Assembly: GCF_000737325.1 (NCBI RefSeq)
Contig: NZ_CP011125.1
Span: forward strand, 1,674,001-1,738,000
Direction: 5' to 3'
Origin: Sandaracinus amylolyticus
GTDB lineage: Bacteria > Myxococcota_A > Polyangia > Polyangiales > Sandaracinaceae
DNA: 64,000 nt
Numbering within the stretch: position 1 is the stretch's first letter; each line of letters begins with the position of its first letter. The notes beneath the pieces are model-generated. The model was given only the letters and a program-made list of their open reading frames with translations. It searched no databases and was not told the origin of the DNA. This document shows, one piece after another, positions 51,455 through 60,725 of this stretch. A program made the position numbers and the translations under genes.

Positions 51455-53129
51455 ACGGATCCTCCGTGTCGATCGGACGCGGCGCGCGAGCGCGTCGCGC
51501 GAGCGAGCGATCGAAGTCGTGATCGTCGCCCACCGGCTCGGGCGTGGTCGCGGGCGCGGCGGGGAGCGCGGGCTCGCTCGCGACCGACGCGGCGACGTGC
51601 GCGGCCGGAGGAGGGCTCGCGGCGCGACGGCGCGACGAGCTCGCGGGCCGCGACGACGAAGCGCGCGGCTGCGTGCGGGTCAGCGTCATCGCGGCGTGCA
51701 CGTCGCGATCGAAGCGCACCTCGATCGTCTGGGGCTCGTGGCCGGGCGCGCGAGCTCGCACGACGTGGCTCGCGTCGTCGCGCTCGGTCCGCAGCTCGAC
51801 CGGGTTGCCCTCGACCGCGCGACCGTCGATCTCGATGCGCGCGTCGAGCGGCTCGACGGCGATGCGCACCGTGACGCGCTCGGGCAGCGCGCCCGGCGCG
51901 CTCGACGCCGACTGCGCGACCGGCAGCACCGCTGCCGGCGCGGGCTCCGCCGGGCGAGACGAGACCACCCACACCGCGAGCGCCGCGACGACGCCGATCG
52001 CGACCGCGGCGATCACACGCGGTGCGCGGCTCGGGGCCGCGGGCGCCGGCGTGATCGACCCCGTGCCGGTCGTCGTCGGTGCGGGCGCTTCGAGGCTCGC
52101 CACCGACGGCGAGGTGCGATCGACGAGCGCGACGTCGCCCGACGCGAGCTCGCGCGCGACCTGCTCGCGCAGCCCGCGACAGCTCTCGCCCGCGTGCTCG
52201 TCGACCACCGCCGCGAGCTGGTCGGTGCCGTACGCGATGCCGGCCTCGTCCATCGCGCGTCGCAGCGCGTCGCGCATCTCGAGCGCGGTCGCGAAGCGCG
52301 CCGCGGGCTCGCGCTCGAGCGCCTTCAGCGCGACCGCCTCGAGCACGCTCGGCACCTTCGGGTCGAAGCGCGACGGCGGCGGGACCGCGCCCGCGACCGT
52401 GCTGTGCATGATCGCGGCGTCTTCCTTGCCGGCCCACATGCGCTGTCCCGCGAGCACTTCCCAGAGCATCGCGCCCGCCATGTACACGTCGGCGCGGCGA
52501 TCGACGCGCTCCGCGAGCAGCGCCTCGGGCGCCATGTAGCGCACCGTCCCCTTGAACACGCCGGTGCGCGTCTCCGACACGTTGGCGCGCGTCTTCGCGA
52601 TGCCGAAGTCGAGCACCTTCACCTGGCCGTCGAGCGTCAGGTAGATGTTGTTCGGCGTGAAGTCGCGGTGGACGAGATCGAGCGAGCTGCCGTCGTAGTC
52701 GGGCAGCTCGTGCGCGTAGTGGAGCCCGGTGAGCGCCTCGCTCAGCACGTGCAGCCCGGCGGCGAGCGGGAGCTTGCGCTCGTCGCGCTCCGCGAGCCGC
52801 CGCAGGCGGCCCCACGACGCGCCCTCGAGGTACTCCATCACGATCGCGTAGCGCGTGTCCGCGCGACCGACCTCGTACGTCTGCACGACGTTGCGATGGT
52901 TGAGGCGCGCAGCGAGCCGCGCCTCGTCGAGGAACATCGTGACGGCGTGCGGGTCCTCGGCGAGCGACTCGCGCAACAGCTTCAGCACGAGCAGCTTGTG
53001 GAAGCCCGGCGTGTGATCGGCTGTGGCGAGGAAGACCTCGGCCATGCCTCCCTCGCCCAGCTTTCCGAGCACGCGATACTTGCCCACGCGGGCAGCGCCG
53101 CTCGAGAGGGCTGGTAACGCGCGAAACAT
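51444..53129 (-). CDS. Membrane Ser/Thr protein kinase (Pkn type)
   Basis: A 561-residue kinase. I use ATG 53129 (MFRALPALSSGAARVGKYRVL), which sets the glycine loop LGKLGEGGMAEVFLA near residue 22. The catalytic Lys is in LLVLKLL, the loop is VHRDFTPNNIYL (myxobacterial HRDF variant), the Mg motif LDFGIAK and the APE motif RYMAPEALL. A juxtamembrane domain follows and a membrane helix near residues 390-410 (VIAAVAIGVVAALAVWVVS), then a PEGA-like external part (VRIAVEPLDARIEIDGRAVEG). The C-terminus is Ser/Ala/Pro-rich. It heads an operon with the lipoprotein and the TPR/PEGA protein. Confidence 0.93.
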   Translation of the reverse strand: MFRALPALSSGAARVGKYRVLGKLGEGGMAEVFLATADHTPGFHKLLVLKLLRESLAEDPHAVTMFLDEARLAARLNHRNVVQTYEVGRADTRYAIVMEYLEGASWGRLRRLAERDERKLPLAAGLHVLSEALTGLHYAHELPDYDGSSLDLVHRDFTPNNIYLTLDGQVKVLDFGIAKTRANVSETRTGVFKGTVRYMAPEALLAERVDRRADVYMAGAMLWEVLAGQRMWAGKEDAAIMHSTVAGAVPPPSRFDPKVPSVLEAVALKALEREPAARFATALEMRDALRRAMDEAGIAYGTDQLAAVVDEHAGESCRGLREQVARELASGDVALVDRTSPSVASLEAPAPTTTGTGSITPAPAAPSRAPRVIAAVAIGVVAALAVWVVSSRPAEPAPAAVLPVAQSASSAPGALPERVTVRIAVEPLDARIEIDGRAVEGNPVELRTERDDASHVVRARAPGHEPQTIEVRFDRDVHAAMTLTRTQPRASSSRPASSSRRRAASPPPAAHVAASVASEPALPAAPATTPEPVGDDHDFDRSLARRARAPRPIDTEDPFGD

Positions 53130-53232
53130 CGGGCGGAGGTCTAGCAGGTTCGTCCGAGCGCGGTATCGGCAGCGGATCGTCGCATCGCCGGCACACCCGC
53201 GCGCGCGATCGGCCACATCGACGCCTGACGCG

Positions 53233-54771
53233 TCAGCGCTCGTCGCCGGTCTCGTCGGGCGTGAGCCGGCCGTCGTCGTCGCGATCGAGCGCGTCGATCA
53301 CCACGCGCGCCGCGCTCTCCGACGGCGCTCCGACGGCGCGACCGATCGCGCCGGCGACCTCGTCGCGCGTGACGGCTCCGTCGTCGTCGCGATCGATCGC
53401 GTCGAAGCCGCCGAGCTGCGCCCAGAGCGTCGTGCAGAACGCGCTGACGAGCGCGGCCTTCACCTCGCGCCCGGTGGTCGCGGTCGGGATCTCGTCGGGG
53501 TGGGCGGCGGCGAACCGCACGAGCGGCTCGATCTCGTCCATGCCGTCGAAGAAGCTCCGCACCAGCGCGATGCGATAGATGCGCGCGGGATCGAACGGCG
53601 CGCCGGCGACCTGCACGAGCTGGTGTCGCGCGTCGACGATCATCCGATCGTCGACCTGGAGGAACCCTCCGGACTCGACCGGCGCATGCGCGCGCGACGT
53701 CGCGATCGCGTCGCGCAGCACCGCGCCCGGCAGCGGCGCCACGACGACCTCGTTGTCGAACGGGAGCTCGCCCTGCAGGTCGCCGTAGGTGAGCCGTCCT
53801 CGGTGCTTGCGCGCGCCGCGGATCCCGCCGCCGTTGAAGATCGCGCCGTCCGCCTCGAGCGCGTCGCGCAGGCGCGAGCAGATCAGCGTGCCCATCGAGG
53901 TCTGCCGCACGCGCGAGCCGATCGACGAGAGCGTCACGCCGGGCGGGAGGATCGCGACCGTGGCGGTCTCGAGATCGCGCACGAGCGAGAGGTGCTGGTC
54001 GACGCGCGCGCGCATCGCGTCGTCCTCGGGATGGTCCGCGACCGCCTCGAAGCGAGCGTGCACCTCGGGGAACGTGCCGCTCGTCCACACGAGATCGATC
54101 ACGGTCGCGCGCACCGCGTCGGACGGAGCCTTCGCGAGCCACGTCGCGCCGATCCGCTCGAGCAAGCCGTCGTGCTCGTGCCCGCCGAGGATCACGGGGA
54201 AGGGCGGCGTGGTGCGCGCGAGCGCGCGATCCTGGTCGGCGCGTTGATGGGTGATCGGCAGCACGCACGCGCAGCCGCTCGCGAGCAGCTCGTCGGCGAG
54301 GCGTCGCGCGGTCTCGTTCGCGGGGTCCACGCGCGCGCCGCCGAAGGGCGGACGTCGATAGAGCGACGGCTCTCCGCTCGTGACGCCGACGAGCCCGACG
54401 CGCACGCCCGCGACGTCGAGCACCTCGGTCTTCGGGAACGACTCGTCGAGGCCGTGCACGTTGCTCAGCAGCACGGTCGCGCGCAGCTCGTGCAAGCGCG
54501 CGCGGAGCTGATCGACCTCGATGTCGTCCTCGTGGTTGCCGAGGATCGCGTGGGTGATCGGCACGTGGCGCAGGCAGTCGACCATGCCGCGCCCCGAGTC
54601 GAGGCTCGAGAGCACGCTCGGCGCGACGAAGTCGCCGGCGACGACCACGAGCATCCGGTCCGCGGGATCGTGCGTCGCGTGGTGGCGCACGAGGCTCACG
54701 AGCCGCGGCAGGTGGTCGAGCGAGTAGACGTCGTTGACCGCGACGATCCGCAGTCGCGCGCGCAGCGTCAT
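53233..54771 (-). CDS. 5'-nucleotidase-like metallophosphoesterase with EF-hands
   Basis: A 512-residue enzyme. N-terminal calcineurin-like phosphatase motifs are IVAVNDVYSLDHLPRL, VVAGDFVAPSVLSSLDSG, ILGNHEDDIEVDQL and ILGGHEHDGLL; the nucleotidase C-terminal domain has FNGGGIRGARKHRGRLTYGDL and IYRIALVRSFFDG. Two EF-hand loops end the protein: DRDDDGAVTRDE and DRDDDGRLTPDE, both with intact Ca ligands. No signal peptide is visible, unlike secreted UshA. GTG 54780 would give a GTGA overlap with the parvulin gene and is an alternative start. Confidence 0.87.
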   Translation of the reverse strand: MTLRARLRIVAVNDVYSLDHLPRLVSLVRHHATHDPADRMLVVVAGDFVAPSVLSSLDSGRGMVDCLRHVPITHAILGNHEDDIEVDQLRARLHELRATVLLSNVHGLDESFPKTEVLDVAGVRVGLVGVTSGEPSLYRRPPFGGARVDPANETARRLADELLASGCACVLPITHQRADQDRALARTTPPFPVILGGHEHDGLLERIGATWLAKAPSDAVRATVIDLVWTSGTFPEVHARFEAVADHPEDDAMRARVDQHLSLVRDLETATVAILPPGVTLSSIGSRVRQTSMGTLICSRLRDALEADGAIFNGGGIRGARKHRGRLTYGDLQGELPFDNEVVVAPLPGAVLRDAIATSRAHAPVESGGFLQVDDRMIVDARHQLVQVAGAPFDPARIYRIALVRSFFDGMDEIEPLVRFAAAHPDEIPTATTGREVKAALVSAFCTTLWAQLGGFDAIDRDDDGAVTRDEVAGAIGRAVGAPSESAARVVIDALDRDDDGRLTPDETGDER

Positions 54772-54776
54772 GGCGG

Positions 54777-55592
54777 TCACTCGGGCAGGCGCTGGATCAC
54801 GTGGAAGCCGAACTCGGTCTCGATCGGCCCCGCGATCGCGTTCTCGTCGAGCGCGTACGCGGCATCCTCGAACGCCTGCGCGAGGCGGCCGCGGCCGGTC
54901 ACCCCGAGATCCCCGCCGCGCTCGGCGCTCGCGTCCTCGCTCTCCTCGCGCGCGATCGCCGCGAAGTCGGCGCCCGGCGCCTGCGCGCGCGCGAGCAGCT
55001 CGCGCGCCCTCGCTTCGGCCTCGCCGCGGGTGCGCGTGATCTCCGGGCCCGCGTTGCGCGCGCCCGCGTAGCGCACCAGCACGTGCCGCGTGTGCACGTG
55101 CTCCACCGCGCAGCGCTGCGCGACGACGTAGCCGTAGGGCGCCTCGAGCACGTCGCTGATCGCGCCGGTGCGCAGCGCCCAGACCGCATCGCGGATCGGC
55201 TCGTGCGCCGCGGGCCAGTCCTCGCGCGTGTAGGTGCCGAGCAGGCCTCCGCGCGGTCCGCTCGACGCCGCGTCGCTCTCGGTGCGCGCGAGCGTGGCGA
55301 GATCGTCGCTGCCCGCGACGAGGCGCGTGCGCAGCTGCTCCGCGCGAGCACGCGCTTCGTCCTGGGTGCGCGTGATCGATGCCGGTGCGTGCGCCGCGCC
55401 CGACCACGCGACGACGATCACGCGCGCGCACGCCTCCGCCGCGCTCGCCTCGTCGGGCGTCGCGCGCGTGTCCGGCGCGACCACCGCGGGCGGCGGCGCC
55501 TCGGTCGGGGCAGGCGGCGGCGGTGCGGGCTCCGCGGCGGGCGAGGAGCACGCGAGAGCGAGCAGGCACGAGAGAGCGAGGAACGCGCGCAT
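54777..55592 (-). CDS. Lipoprotein with two parvulin-type peptidyl-prolyl isomerase domains
   Basis: A 271-residue lipoprotein (LALSCLLALACSS). After a Pro-rich linker there are two rotamase blocks: the first with RTESDAASSGPRGGLLGTYTR and WALRTGAISDVLEAPYGYVV, the second with HTRHVLVRYAGAR, REESEDASAERGGDLGVTGRG and ETEFGFHVIQRLPE. Both keep the GGxLG and FGxHxI elements of SurA/PpiC. Likely a folding factor for envelope proteins. Operon with the metallophosphoesterase downstream. Confidence 0.9.
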   Translation of the reverse strand: MRAFLALSCLLALACSSPAAEPAPPPPAPTEAPPPAVVAPDTRATPDEASAAEACARVIVVAWSGAAHAPASITRTQDEARARAEQLRTRLVAGSDDLATLARTESDAASSGPRGGLLGTYTREDWPAAHEPIRDAVWALRTGAISDVLEAPYGYVVAQRCAVEHVHTRHVLVRYAGARNAGPEITRTRGEAEARARELLARAQAPGADFAAIAREESEDASAERGGDLGVTGRGRLAQAFEDAAYALDENAIAGPIETEFGFHVIQRLPE

Positions 55593-55611
55593 GCGCGCGA
55601 GGATATCTCGC

Positions 55612-55884
55612 TCACGCCATCACGGTCGCTTCGGGCGTGACGCTCGTCTGCTTCCGCGGCGGGATCACGTCGCCCGCGAAGAGCTCGTAGATCGCCTTCA
55701 GGCGCCCGACGAACGGAGTCATGTCGAGCGCCGTGTCCACGCCCCCGCGCAGCGCGCCCTTCGCGCGGATCCGCCGCACGACGTAGAACGCCGACGCGAG
55801 CACGCCGATCACCGGCAGCGCGCGCGCGACCTTCCAGAGCACGGCGTGCGCCGCGATGTCCTTCGCCATCCTTCGCTTGTCCAT
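55612..55884 (-). CDS. Small unknown protein with one hydrophobic segment
   Basis: A 90-residue frame from ATG 55884 (85 from ATG 55869). It has a hydrophobic helix (VARALPVIGVLASAFYVVRR) then GALRGGVDTALDMTPFVGRLK, resembling small proteins with a glycine-zipper-like hairpin. The divergent start lies beside the plus-strand unknown gene, so they share a short promoter region. Function unknown. Confidence 0.6.
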   Translation of the reverse strand: MDKRRMAKDIAAHAVLWKVARALPVIGVLASAFYVVRRIRAKGALRGGVDTALDMTPFVGRLKAIYELFAGDVIPPRKQTSVTPEATVMA

Positions 55885-55963
55885 GCCGCGTTTCGCTGCC
55901 GCCGACGTGCCTCGGTCGGCGCGTCGATTGCTCCGTCGCGGCGCCGAGGAGCGACGGGAGGAG

Positions 55964-56410
55964 ATGCCGTACAAGTCCGCCCTGACCGGGCGCGTGCTCG
56001 GCGTGCGCTGGATGGGCGCGCCCACCGCGGTCGACGTCGACCGCCTCGAGGCCGAGACGCACTCGGGCTTCGGTCGCGCGTCCGCGCCGCTGGTGCTCGT
56101 CGCGGTGCCGCGCTCGCTCGCGCCGCCCGGTGCCGACGTGCGCGCGTGCATCGCGAGCATGCTGCGGGTGACCGCCGCGCAGATCGAGCGGCTCTATCTC
56201 GTCATCGAGGGCTCGGGGCCGGGACGTGCGCTCGCGCGTGCTTTCGCTCGCGCGGCGATCACCGCGATCGGCTGGGGCGAGCGCGCGCGGGTCGCGCGAA
56301 CGGTCGAGGAGGCCGCGTGCGCGGCCGCGGCCGTCGCGGGAGAGCAGCCCGACCAGCTGCTCGCGGCATGGCGCTCCGAGGGCGTGTCGCCGATCTGCGC
56401 GAGCGCCTGA
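55964..56410 (+). CDS. Unknown protein, 148 residues
   Basis: ATG 55964 is preceded by GGGAGGAG; an ATG at 55883 would add 27 arginine-rich residues. The sequence (MPYKSALTGRVLGVRWMGAP, LVLVAVPRSLAPPGADVR, IERLYLVIEGSGPGRALAR) alternates strands and helices in the way of STAS-like or DUF domains seen in myxobacteria. No catalytic motif identified. Cytoplasmic. Confidence 0.6.
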   Translation: MPYKSALTGRVLGVRWMGAPTAVDVDRLEAETHSGFGRASAPLVLVAVPRSLAPPGADVRACIASMLRVTAAQIERLYLVIEGSGPGRALARAFARAAITAIGWGERARVARTVEEAACAAAAVAGEQPDQLLAAWRSEGVSPICASA

Positions 56411-56478
56411 GCGGGGCGCGTCGTCACGCACGCAGCCGCCATCGGGGCAGCGCGCCGCACCGACCGCGCGCGATCGCG

Positions 56479-57186
56479 TCAGCGCCCGCCCTGCACCTGC
56501 TGCAGCTGCTCCGGCGACGCGACCGGGAATTGATCGATGCGCTCCGCCGGGACCGCCACGCAGCTCGCCATCTGCAGGCTGCGCCCGATCTGCTCGCTCG
56601 TCGCGATGTAGAGCGTGACCGACGCGCGGTCGCCGTAGATCAGGAAGACGTCGCTGACGGTCGTGTACGAGCGGCGCCACGTGAACCGACGCGTGGGCAC
56701 GCCGCCGGTGGTCGGACAGTCCCAGACGCCCGTGGGCGTCCCGTAGGTATCACGCATCGCCGTGAGGTGCGGCGAGATCGCCCGCGTCGTCGGCAGCATG
56801 CTCAGCACCTGCACCTGCACGAGCCGCTGCGCCTGGCGATCGAAGCCGTACATCGCCTGGCCGCCGTTCGAGAGGCGCTCCTCCATCATGATGAGGCCCT
56901 CGCGGCTCGCGCCTCCCGCGGGCGCGATCGCCCGCCGCGCCGCGCGCACCTCGTCGATCGTGAGCCCGAGCGCGACGCCCTCGACCACCTCCGGCATCAG
57001 CGCGCGGCTCTCCTCGATCAGCCGCGCGACGCGCGCCTCGGCCTCGCGCATCCGCTCGGCGCGTCGCGCCTCGCGTCGCGACGCGTCGGCGCGCTCCTCG
57101 GCCTCGATCCACGCGTTCCAACCGACGATCGCTCCGCCGATCGCGAGCAGCACGAGCAAGAAGGCGATCCAACCGCGACGATCCAC
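56479..57186 (-). CDS. Membrane-anchored unknown protein with coiled coil
   Basis: A 235-residue protein. A single N-terminal membrane helix (IAFLLVLLAIGGAIVGWNAW) is followed by a charged coiled coil (EERADASRREARRAERMREA) and a C-terminal globular domain (FTWRRSYTTVSDVFLIYGDRASVTLYIATS). The short GVALGLTIDEVRAAR motif may be a repeat-type element. It is divergent from the GT5 gene. Function unknown. Confidence 0.7.
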   Translation of the reverse strand: MDRRGWIAFLLVLLAIGGAIVGWNAWIEAEERADASRREARRAERMREAEARVARLIEESRALMPEVVEGVALGLTIDEVRAARRAIAPAGGASREGLIMMEERLSNGGQAMYGFDRQAQRLVQVQVLSMLPTTRAISPHLTAMRDTYGTPTGVWDCPTTGGVPTRRFTWRRSYTTVSDVFLIYGDRASVTLYIATSEQIGRSLQMASCVAVPAERIDQFPVASPEQLQQVQGGR

Positions 57187-57256
57187 GGCGCGCAGCGTAA
57201 TCGCTCACGGGACGCATGTAGAGGTCCGGGCGTCGTCGTGGTATGCCCGGCGCCGC

Positions 57257-58792
57257 ATGGACATCCTCGTCGTCACCGCCGAGATCGCGCCCTACAGCCG
57301 CGCCACGAGCGCCGGCGAGACCGCGGCGGCGCTGCCCAAGGCGCTGCGCGGCCTCGGTCACAAGGTCACGGTGCTCTCGCCGCTGTGGGCGTCGATCGAT
57401 CCCGCGTCGAAGCACCTCGCGCGAAGGCTCGTGAAGATCGAGGTCGAGCTCGAAGGTCAGAAGCGCGCGCTCCCGCTCTTCGAGGGGCGCAGCTCGGGCG
57501 GCGTCGATCTCGCGTTCCTCGCCGAAGAGACGCTCTTCCCGCGCAACGCGAGCGCGACCGACACCGGGCCCGAGACCGCGGCGCGCTGGGGCGCGTTCGC
57601 GCGCGCGACGATCGAGCTGATGAAGCGCCGCGACGCGCTGCCCGAGGTCGTGCACTGCATCGGCTGGCAGACCGCGATCCTCCCGGTGCTGATGCGCGAA
57701 GACCCCGCGCTCGCCGCGATCCCGACGGTGCTCACGGTGCACGACCTGGGCGCGCACGGCCGCTACGATCGCGCGCAGCTCGCGACGTTCGGCGTGCCCG
57801 AGAAGTGGTGGCGCATCGACGGCGTCGAGTTCTACGGGAAGCTCTCGCCGCTCAAGGCCGGCATCCAGACCGCGTCGCGCATCACCACGCCGTCGCCGAC
57901 CTCGGCGCGCGAGGCGACGGAGAGCGCGGGCGGGCTCGAGGGCGCGCTGAGCGCGCGCGGCAAGGCGCTCGCCGGGATCCTCGAGGGCGTCGACGTCTCG
58001 GTGTGGAACGCGGCGACCGATCCCTGGCTCGAGGCGCGCTTCGACGCGATGGACGTCGCGGGGTCGCCCACCGAGAAGGGCAAGAGCGCGTACGGCAAGC
58101 AGCGCTGCAAGAGCGCGATGCAGAAGGAGCTCGGCCTCCCGGTGCGCGGCGACGTCGCGCTCGTCTCGGCGATCGGCGTGGCGACGGCGGGCAGCGGCTT
58201 CGACGTGCTCGCGGACGTCGGGACGAAGCTGCTCCGCAACGACGTGCAGATCGTCGTCGTGACCGAGCCCGGGAGCGATCCCGCGATCGTCTCGCGCTTC
58301 GTGGCGCTCGCGCAGCGCTGGTCGGATCGCATCGCGGTGCGGCACGACGCGGATCAGGGGATGGTCCACCGCGCGCTCGGCGCGAGCGATCTCGTCATCG
58401 TGCCGAGCCCCAGCGCCGGGCCGAACGCGGCCGCGCCCACCGAGAGCATGGGCGGCGCGCGCGCGATGCACGCGCATCGCTACGGCGCGCTCCCGATCGC
58501 GCGGCGCACCGGCGGCGTCGCGGACGCGGTCGTCGACTGCGATCCGCGTCTCAGCTCCGGCAGCGGCTTCCTCTGGGACGAGGACAGCGGTGACGCGATG
58601 CTCGCGGCGATCCAGCGCGGCATCGCGGCGTTCACCCAGCCCGCGACGTTCCGCGCGCTCCAGCACCGCGTGATGACGATCGATCACTCGTGGGATCGCA
58701 GCGCGCGTCTCTACGAGCGGCTCTACCGCTCGGCGCGCGGTCAGGGCACGCGCGAGGAGCCGGGCAGCACCGCGTCCGAGGCGCGCACGTAG
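57257..58792 (+). CDS. GT5 glycogen/starch synthase-like protein with altered donor motifs
   Basis: A 511-residue GT-B fold protein of glycogen-synthase (GlgA) type: MDILVVTAEIAPYSRATSAGE, VTVLSPLW, VVHCIGWQTAILPVLMR, TVLTVHDLGAHGRYD, ASRITTPSPTSA, GILEGVDVSVWNAATDP and HRYGALPIARRTGGVADAV. The N-terminal KxGGL motif that binds ADP-glucose is replaced by TSAGET, and the EPCGL motif that holds the catalytic Glu appears as SAGPNAAAPTES. Both are key donor and catalytic sites, so activity or donor may differ. Overlaps the convergent tsaB gene by 52 bases. No other glycogen genes are adjacent. Confidence 0.82.
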   Translation: MDILVVTAEIAPYSRATSAGETAAALPKALRGLGHKVTVLSPLWASIDPASKHLARRLVKIEVELEGQKRALPLFEGRSSGGVDLAFLAEETLFPRNASATDTGPETAARWGAFARATIELMKRRDALPEVVHCIGWQTAILPVLMREDPALAAIPTVLTVHDLGAHGRYDRAQLATFGVPEKWWRIDGVEFYGKLSPLKAGIQTASRITTPSPTSAREATESAGGLEGALSARGKALAGILEGVDVSVWNAATDPWLEARFDAMDVAGSPTEKGKSAYGKQRCKSAMQKELGLPVRGDVALVSAIGVATAGSGFDVLADVGTKLLRNDVQIVVVTEPGSDPAIVSRFVALAQRWSDRIAVRHDADQGMVHRALGASDLVIVPSPSAGPNAAAPTESMGGARAMHAHRYGALPIARRTGGVADAVVDCDPRLSSGSGFLWDEDSGDAMLAAIQRGIAAFTQPATFRALQHRVMTIDHSWDRSARLYERLYRSARGQGTREEPGSTASEART

Positions 58793-59457
58793 AGCGGCTC
58801 GAGCGACGCGAGGTCGTCGGGCCCGCGCGCCGCGAGCGCCTCTTCGGCCTCGAGCGCGAGCAGCGCGCCGCGCGGCACGTCGAGGGCGCGCGGCGCGGTG
58901 ATCAGCGGTCCGAGCACCGCGCTCACGCGATCGCCGTACACCGCGAGCCCACCGCCCGCGAGCACCGGCGTGCGCGAATCGGCCAGCACGTCGCCGATCG
59001 CGTCGCGGATCGCGCGCGCCGCGACCTCCGGCGGGCCGTGGGTCTCGTCGAGGCGCGTCGTCAGCGCACCGCGCGCGTCGGCTTCGTAGACCGCGACGAA
59101 CACCTCGCCCTTGTGCGCGTCGATCACCGGCACCCGCAGCGCGCCGAAGAGCCCGCGCGCGATCACCCGCGTGGTGCGCACCCCGACCACCGGCGTGCCG
59201 CGCGCGAGCGCGAGCCCCTTCACCGTCGAGACCCCGATGCGCACCCCGGTGAACGATCCCGGCCCGAGCCCGACCGCGAGCAGATCGATCGCCGCGACGT
59301 CGAGCTCCGCGAGCGCGAGCGCGCGCTCGATCGTCGGCAGCAGCGTCTCGCCGTGCCGCGAGCGGACGCGCGTGTGCATCTCGACGCGCACCTCTCCGCC
59401 GTCGGTGATCGCGACGACGCCGAGGTCGCCCGAAGTGTCGATCGCGAGCGTCCGCAT
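58741..59457 (-). CDS. tsaB: tRNA threonylcarbamoyladenosine protein TsaB
   Basis: A 238-residue protein of the t6A complex. ATG 59457 gives MRTLAIDTSGDLGVVAI, the standard start; longer frames add 32 residues. Family motifs are RHGETLLPTIERALALA, LLAVGLGPGSFTGVRIGVST and VIDAHKGEVFVAVYEA. It works with TsaD, TsaE and TsaC to modify A37 of tRNAs. The 3' end overlaps the GT5 gene by 52 bases. Confidence 0.95.
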   Translation of the reverse strand: MRTLAIDTSGDLGVVAITDGGEVRVEMHTRVRSRHGETLLPTIERALALAELDVAAIDLLAVGLGPGSFTGVRIGVSTVKGLALARGTPVVGVRTTRVIARGLFGALRVPVIDAHKGEVFVAVYEADARGALTTRLDETHGPPEVAARAIRDAIGDVLADSRTPVLAGGGLAVYGDRVSAVLGPLITAPRALDVPRGALLALEAEEALAARGPDDLASLEPLYVRASDAVLPGSSRVP

Positions 59458-59551
59458 ACGCGAGGCAGCGCGCCTCATACCACGCGGGCCCGGTTCCGGT
59501 ATCACTGAATCCACGCTCATCGGGGCTCGTCGGAGCCCGTGACGCGGTACC

Positions 59552-60058
59552 ATGTCCGACCCCGTGGAACGCGAGTCCGTTCAGGAGCGAGCGCTCTCGC
59601 GCATTCCCTTCGATCCGCGCGACGCGCGCATCGTCGAGGGCATGTCGCGCTGGATGGGCCTGCTCGGCCGGTTCCAGGTGCTCGCGGGCGGCGCGCTGAT
59701 GCTCACGGTGATGGGGATCGCCATCGCGTACGGCACCACCGAGGCCCTCGCGACCCCGAGCGCGACGCAGCCCGCCGACGCGACGCCGCCGCTGATCACG
59801 CTCGGCGAGGTCACGCTCGAGATGCTGCTCGGCGTCGGCCTCGCCGTGTCGCTGCTCGGCGCGCTGCTGCTCTGGGGCGGCGTGATGTTGATCGACGGCG
59901 CCGAGGATCTCGAGCGCGTGGTGCACGGCGACGAGCTCGATCGCCACCACCTCGAGAACGCGCTGCGGCGCATCCGCGGCTACTACCGCATCGAGGCCTT
60001 GTTCACGTTGCTCGCGCTCGCGGCGTTGCTCGCCTGGGCGATCCCGGGATGGGCGTGA
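59552..60058 (+). CDS. Unknown three-helix membrane protein
   Basis: A 168-residue protein. Hydrophobic helices lie at about 40-62 (FQVLAGGALMLTVMGIAIAY), 88-115 (EMLLGVGLAVSLLGALLLWG) and 148-167 (LFTLLALAALLAWAIPG). A conserved-looking cytosolic segment DLERVVHGDELDRHHLENAL sits between helix 2 and 3. The next gene begins within its last 10 bases, so both are made together. No family recognised. Confidence 0.75.
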   Translation: MSDPVERESVQERALSRIPFDPRDARIVEGMSRWMGLLGRFQVLAGGALMLTVMGIAIAYGTTEALATPSATQPADATPPLITLGEVTLEMLLGVGLAVSLLGALLLWGGVMLIDGAEDLERVVHGDELDRHHLENALRRIRGYYRIEALFTLLALAALLAWAIPGWA

Positions 60059-60672
60059 CCGGCGAGCCGCCGGAGGTGCGCGGGCGTCGGCGCGAAGAGA
60101 GCGCGCGCGAGCCCACGCCTGCGCCCGCGCCGCGTCGCCTCGAGCTCGTGCTCTCCGAGCCGCCGCCCGCGCCCGACTCGAGCGAGATCGCGATCCGCGA
60201 GTCGGACCCCTCGGTCCCCAAGACGCCGGCGCCGACGCCCGCGCCGATCGCGGAGCCCGAGCCCATCCCCGCGCCTGCCGTGCCGCGGGCCGAGCCGGTG
60301 CCGTTCGCGAAGTCCGAGGCGCGCATGGTGCGCTCGCTCGCGGGCTGGCTCGGCGTGACGGGCCTCGCGACGCTCGCGATCTGCGGCGTGTTCGCCGCGC
60401 AGTGGGCGCAGGGCCGCGGCAGCGTGCCGAGCGCCGCGCTCGCCGTGATCTCGGGGGCGATCGGGCTGTGGAGCCTGCTCGCGGGGTGGCACTTCGGGCG
60501 CGTGGTGCGACGTCATCGCGACGAGCGCACCGCGGACGCGCTGCACCAGCTCGTGAGCGCGTTCGGCCACCTGCGCAGCATCTTGATCCTGAAGGCGATC
60601 GGACTCTTCCTAGTGCTGGGCCTCAGCTGCTTCGCGTTCTCGATCGTCGCGAGCCTGCTCGCGCTGCTCTGA
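60049..60672 (+). CDS. Pro-rich membrane protein, unknown
   Basis: A 207-residue protein. The first about 95 residues are a Pro/Glu/Ala-rich, probably unstructured region (PAPAPRRLELVLSEPPPAPD). Three hydrophobic stretches follow (LGVTGLATLAICGVFAAQWA, ALAVISGAIGLWSLLAGWHF, AIGLFLVLGLSCFAFSIVAS). It resembles the preceding gene in its helix count and the DADALHQLVSAFGHLRSI motif, suggesting paralogy. Overlaps the previous gene by ten bases. Confidence 0.72.
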   Translation: MGVTGEPPEVRGRRREESAREPTPAPAPRRLELVLSEPPPAPDSSEIAIRESDPSVPKTPAPTPAPIAEPEPIPAPAVPRAEPVPFAKSEARMVRSLAGWLGVTGLATLAICGVFAAQWAQGRGSVPSAALAVISGAIGLWSLLAGWHFGRVVRRHRDERTADALHQLVSAFGHLRSILILKAIGLFLVLGLSCFAFSIVASLLALL

Positions 60673-60725
60673 TTTTCCTGCCTTCCTTGACCAGGAGGGG
60701 GCGTCGCAATAGCGTTCGGCGCCTC

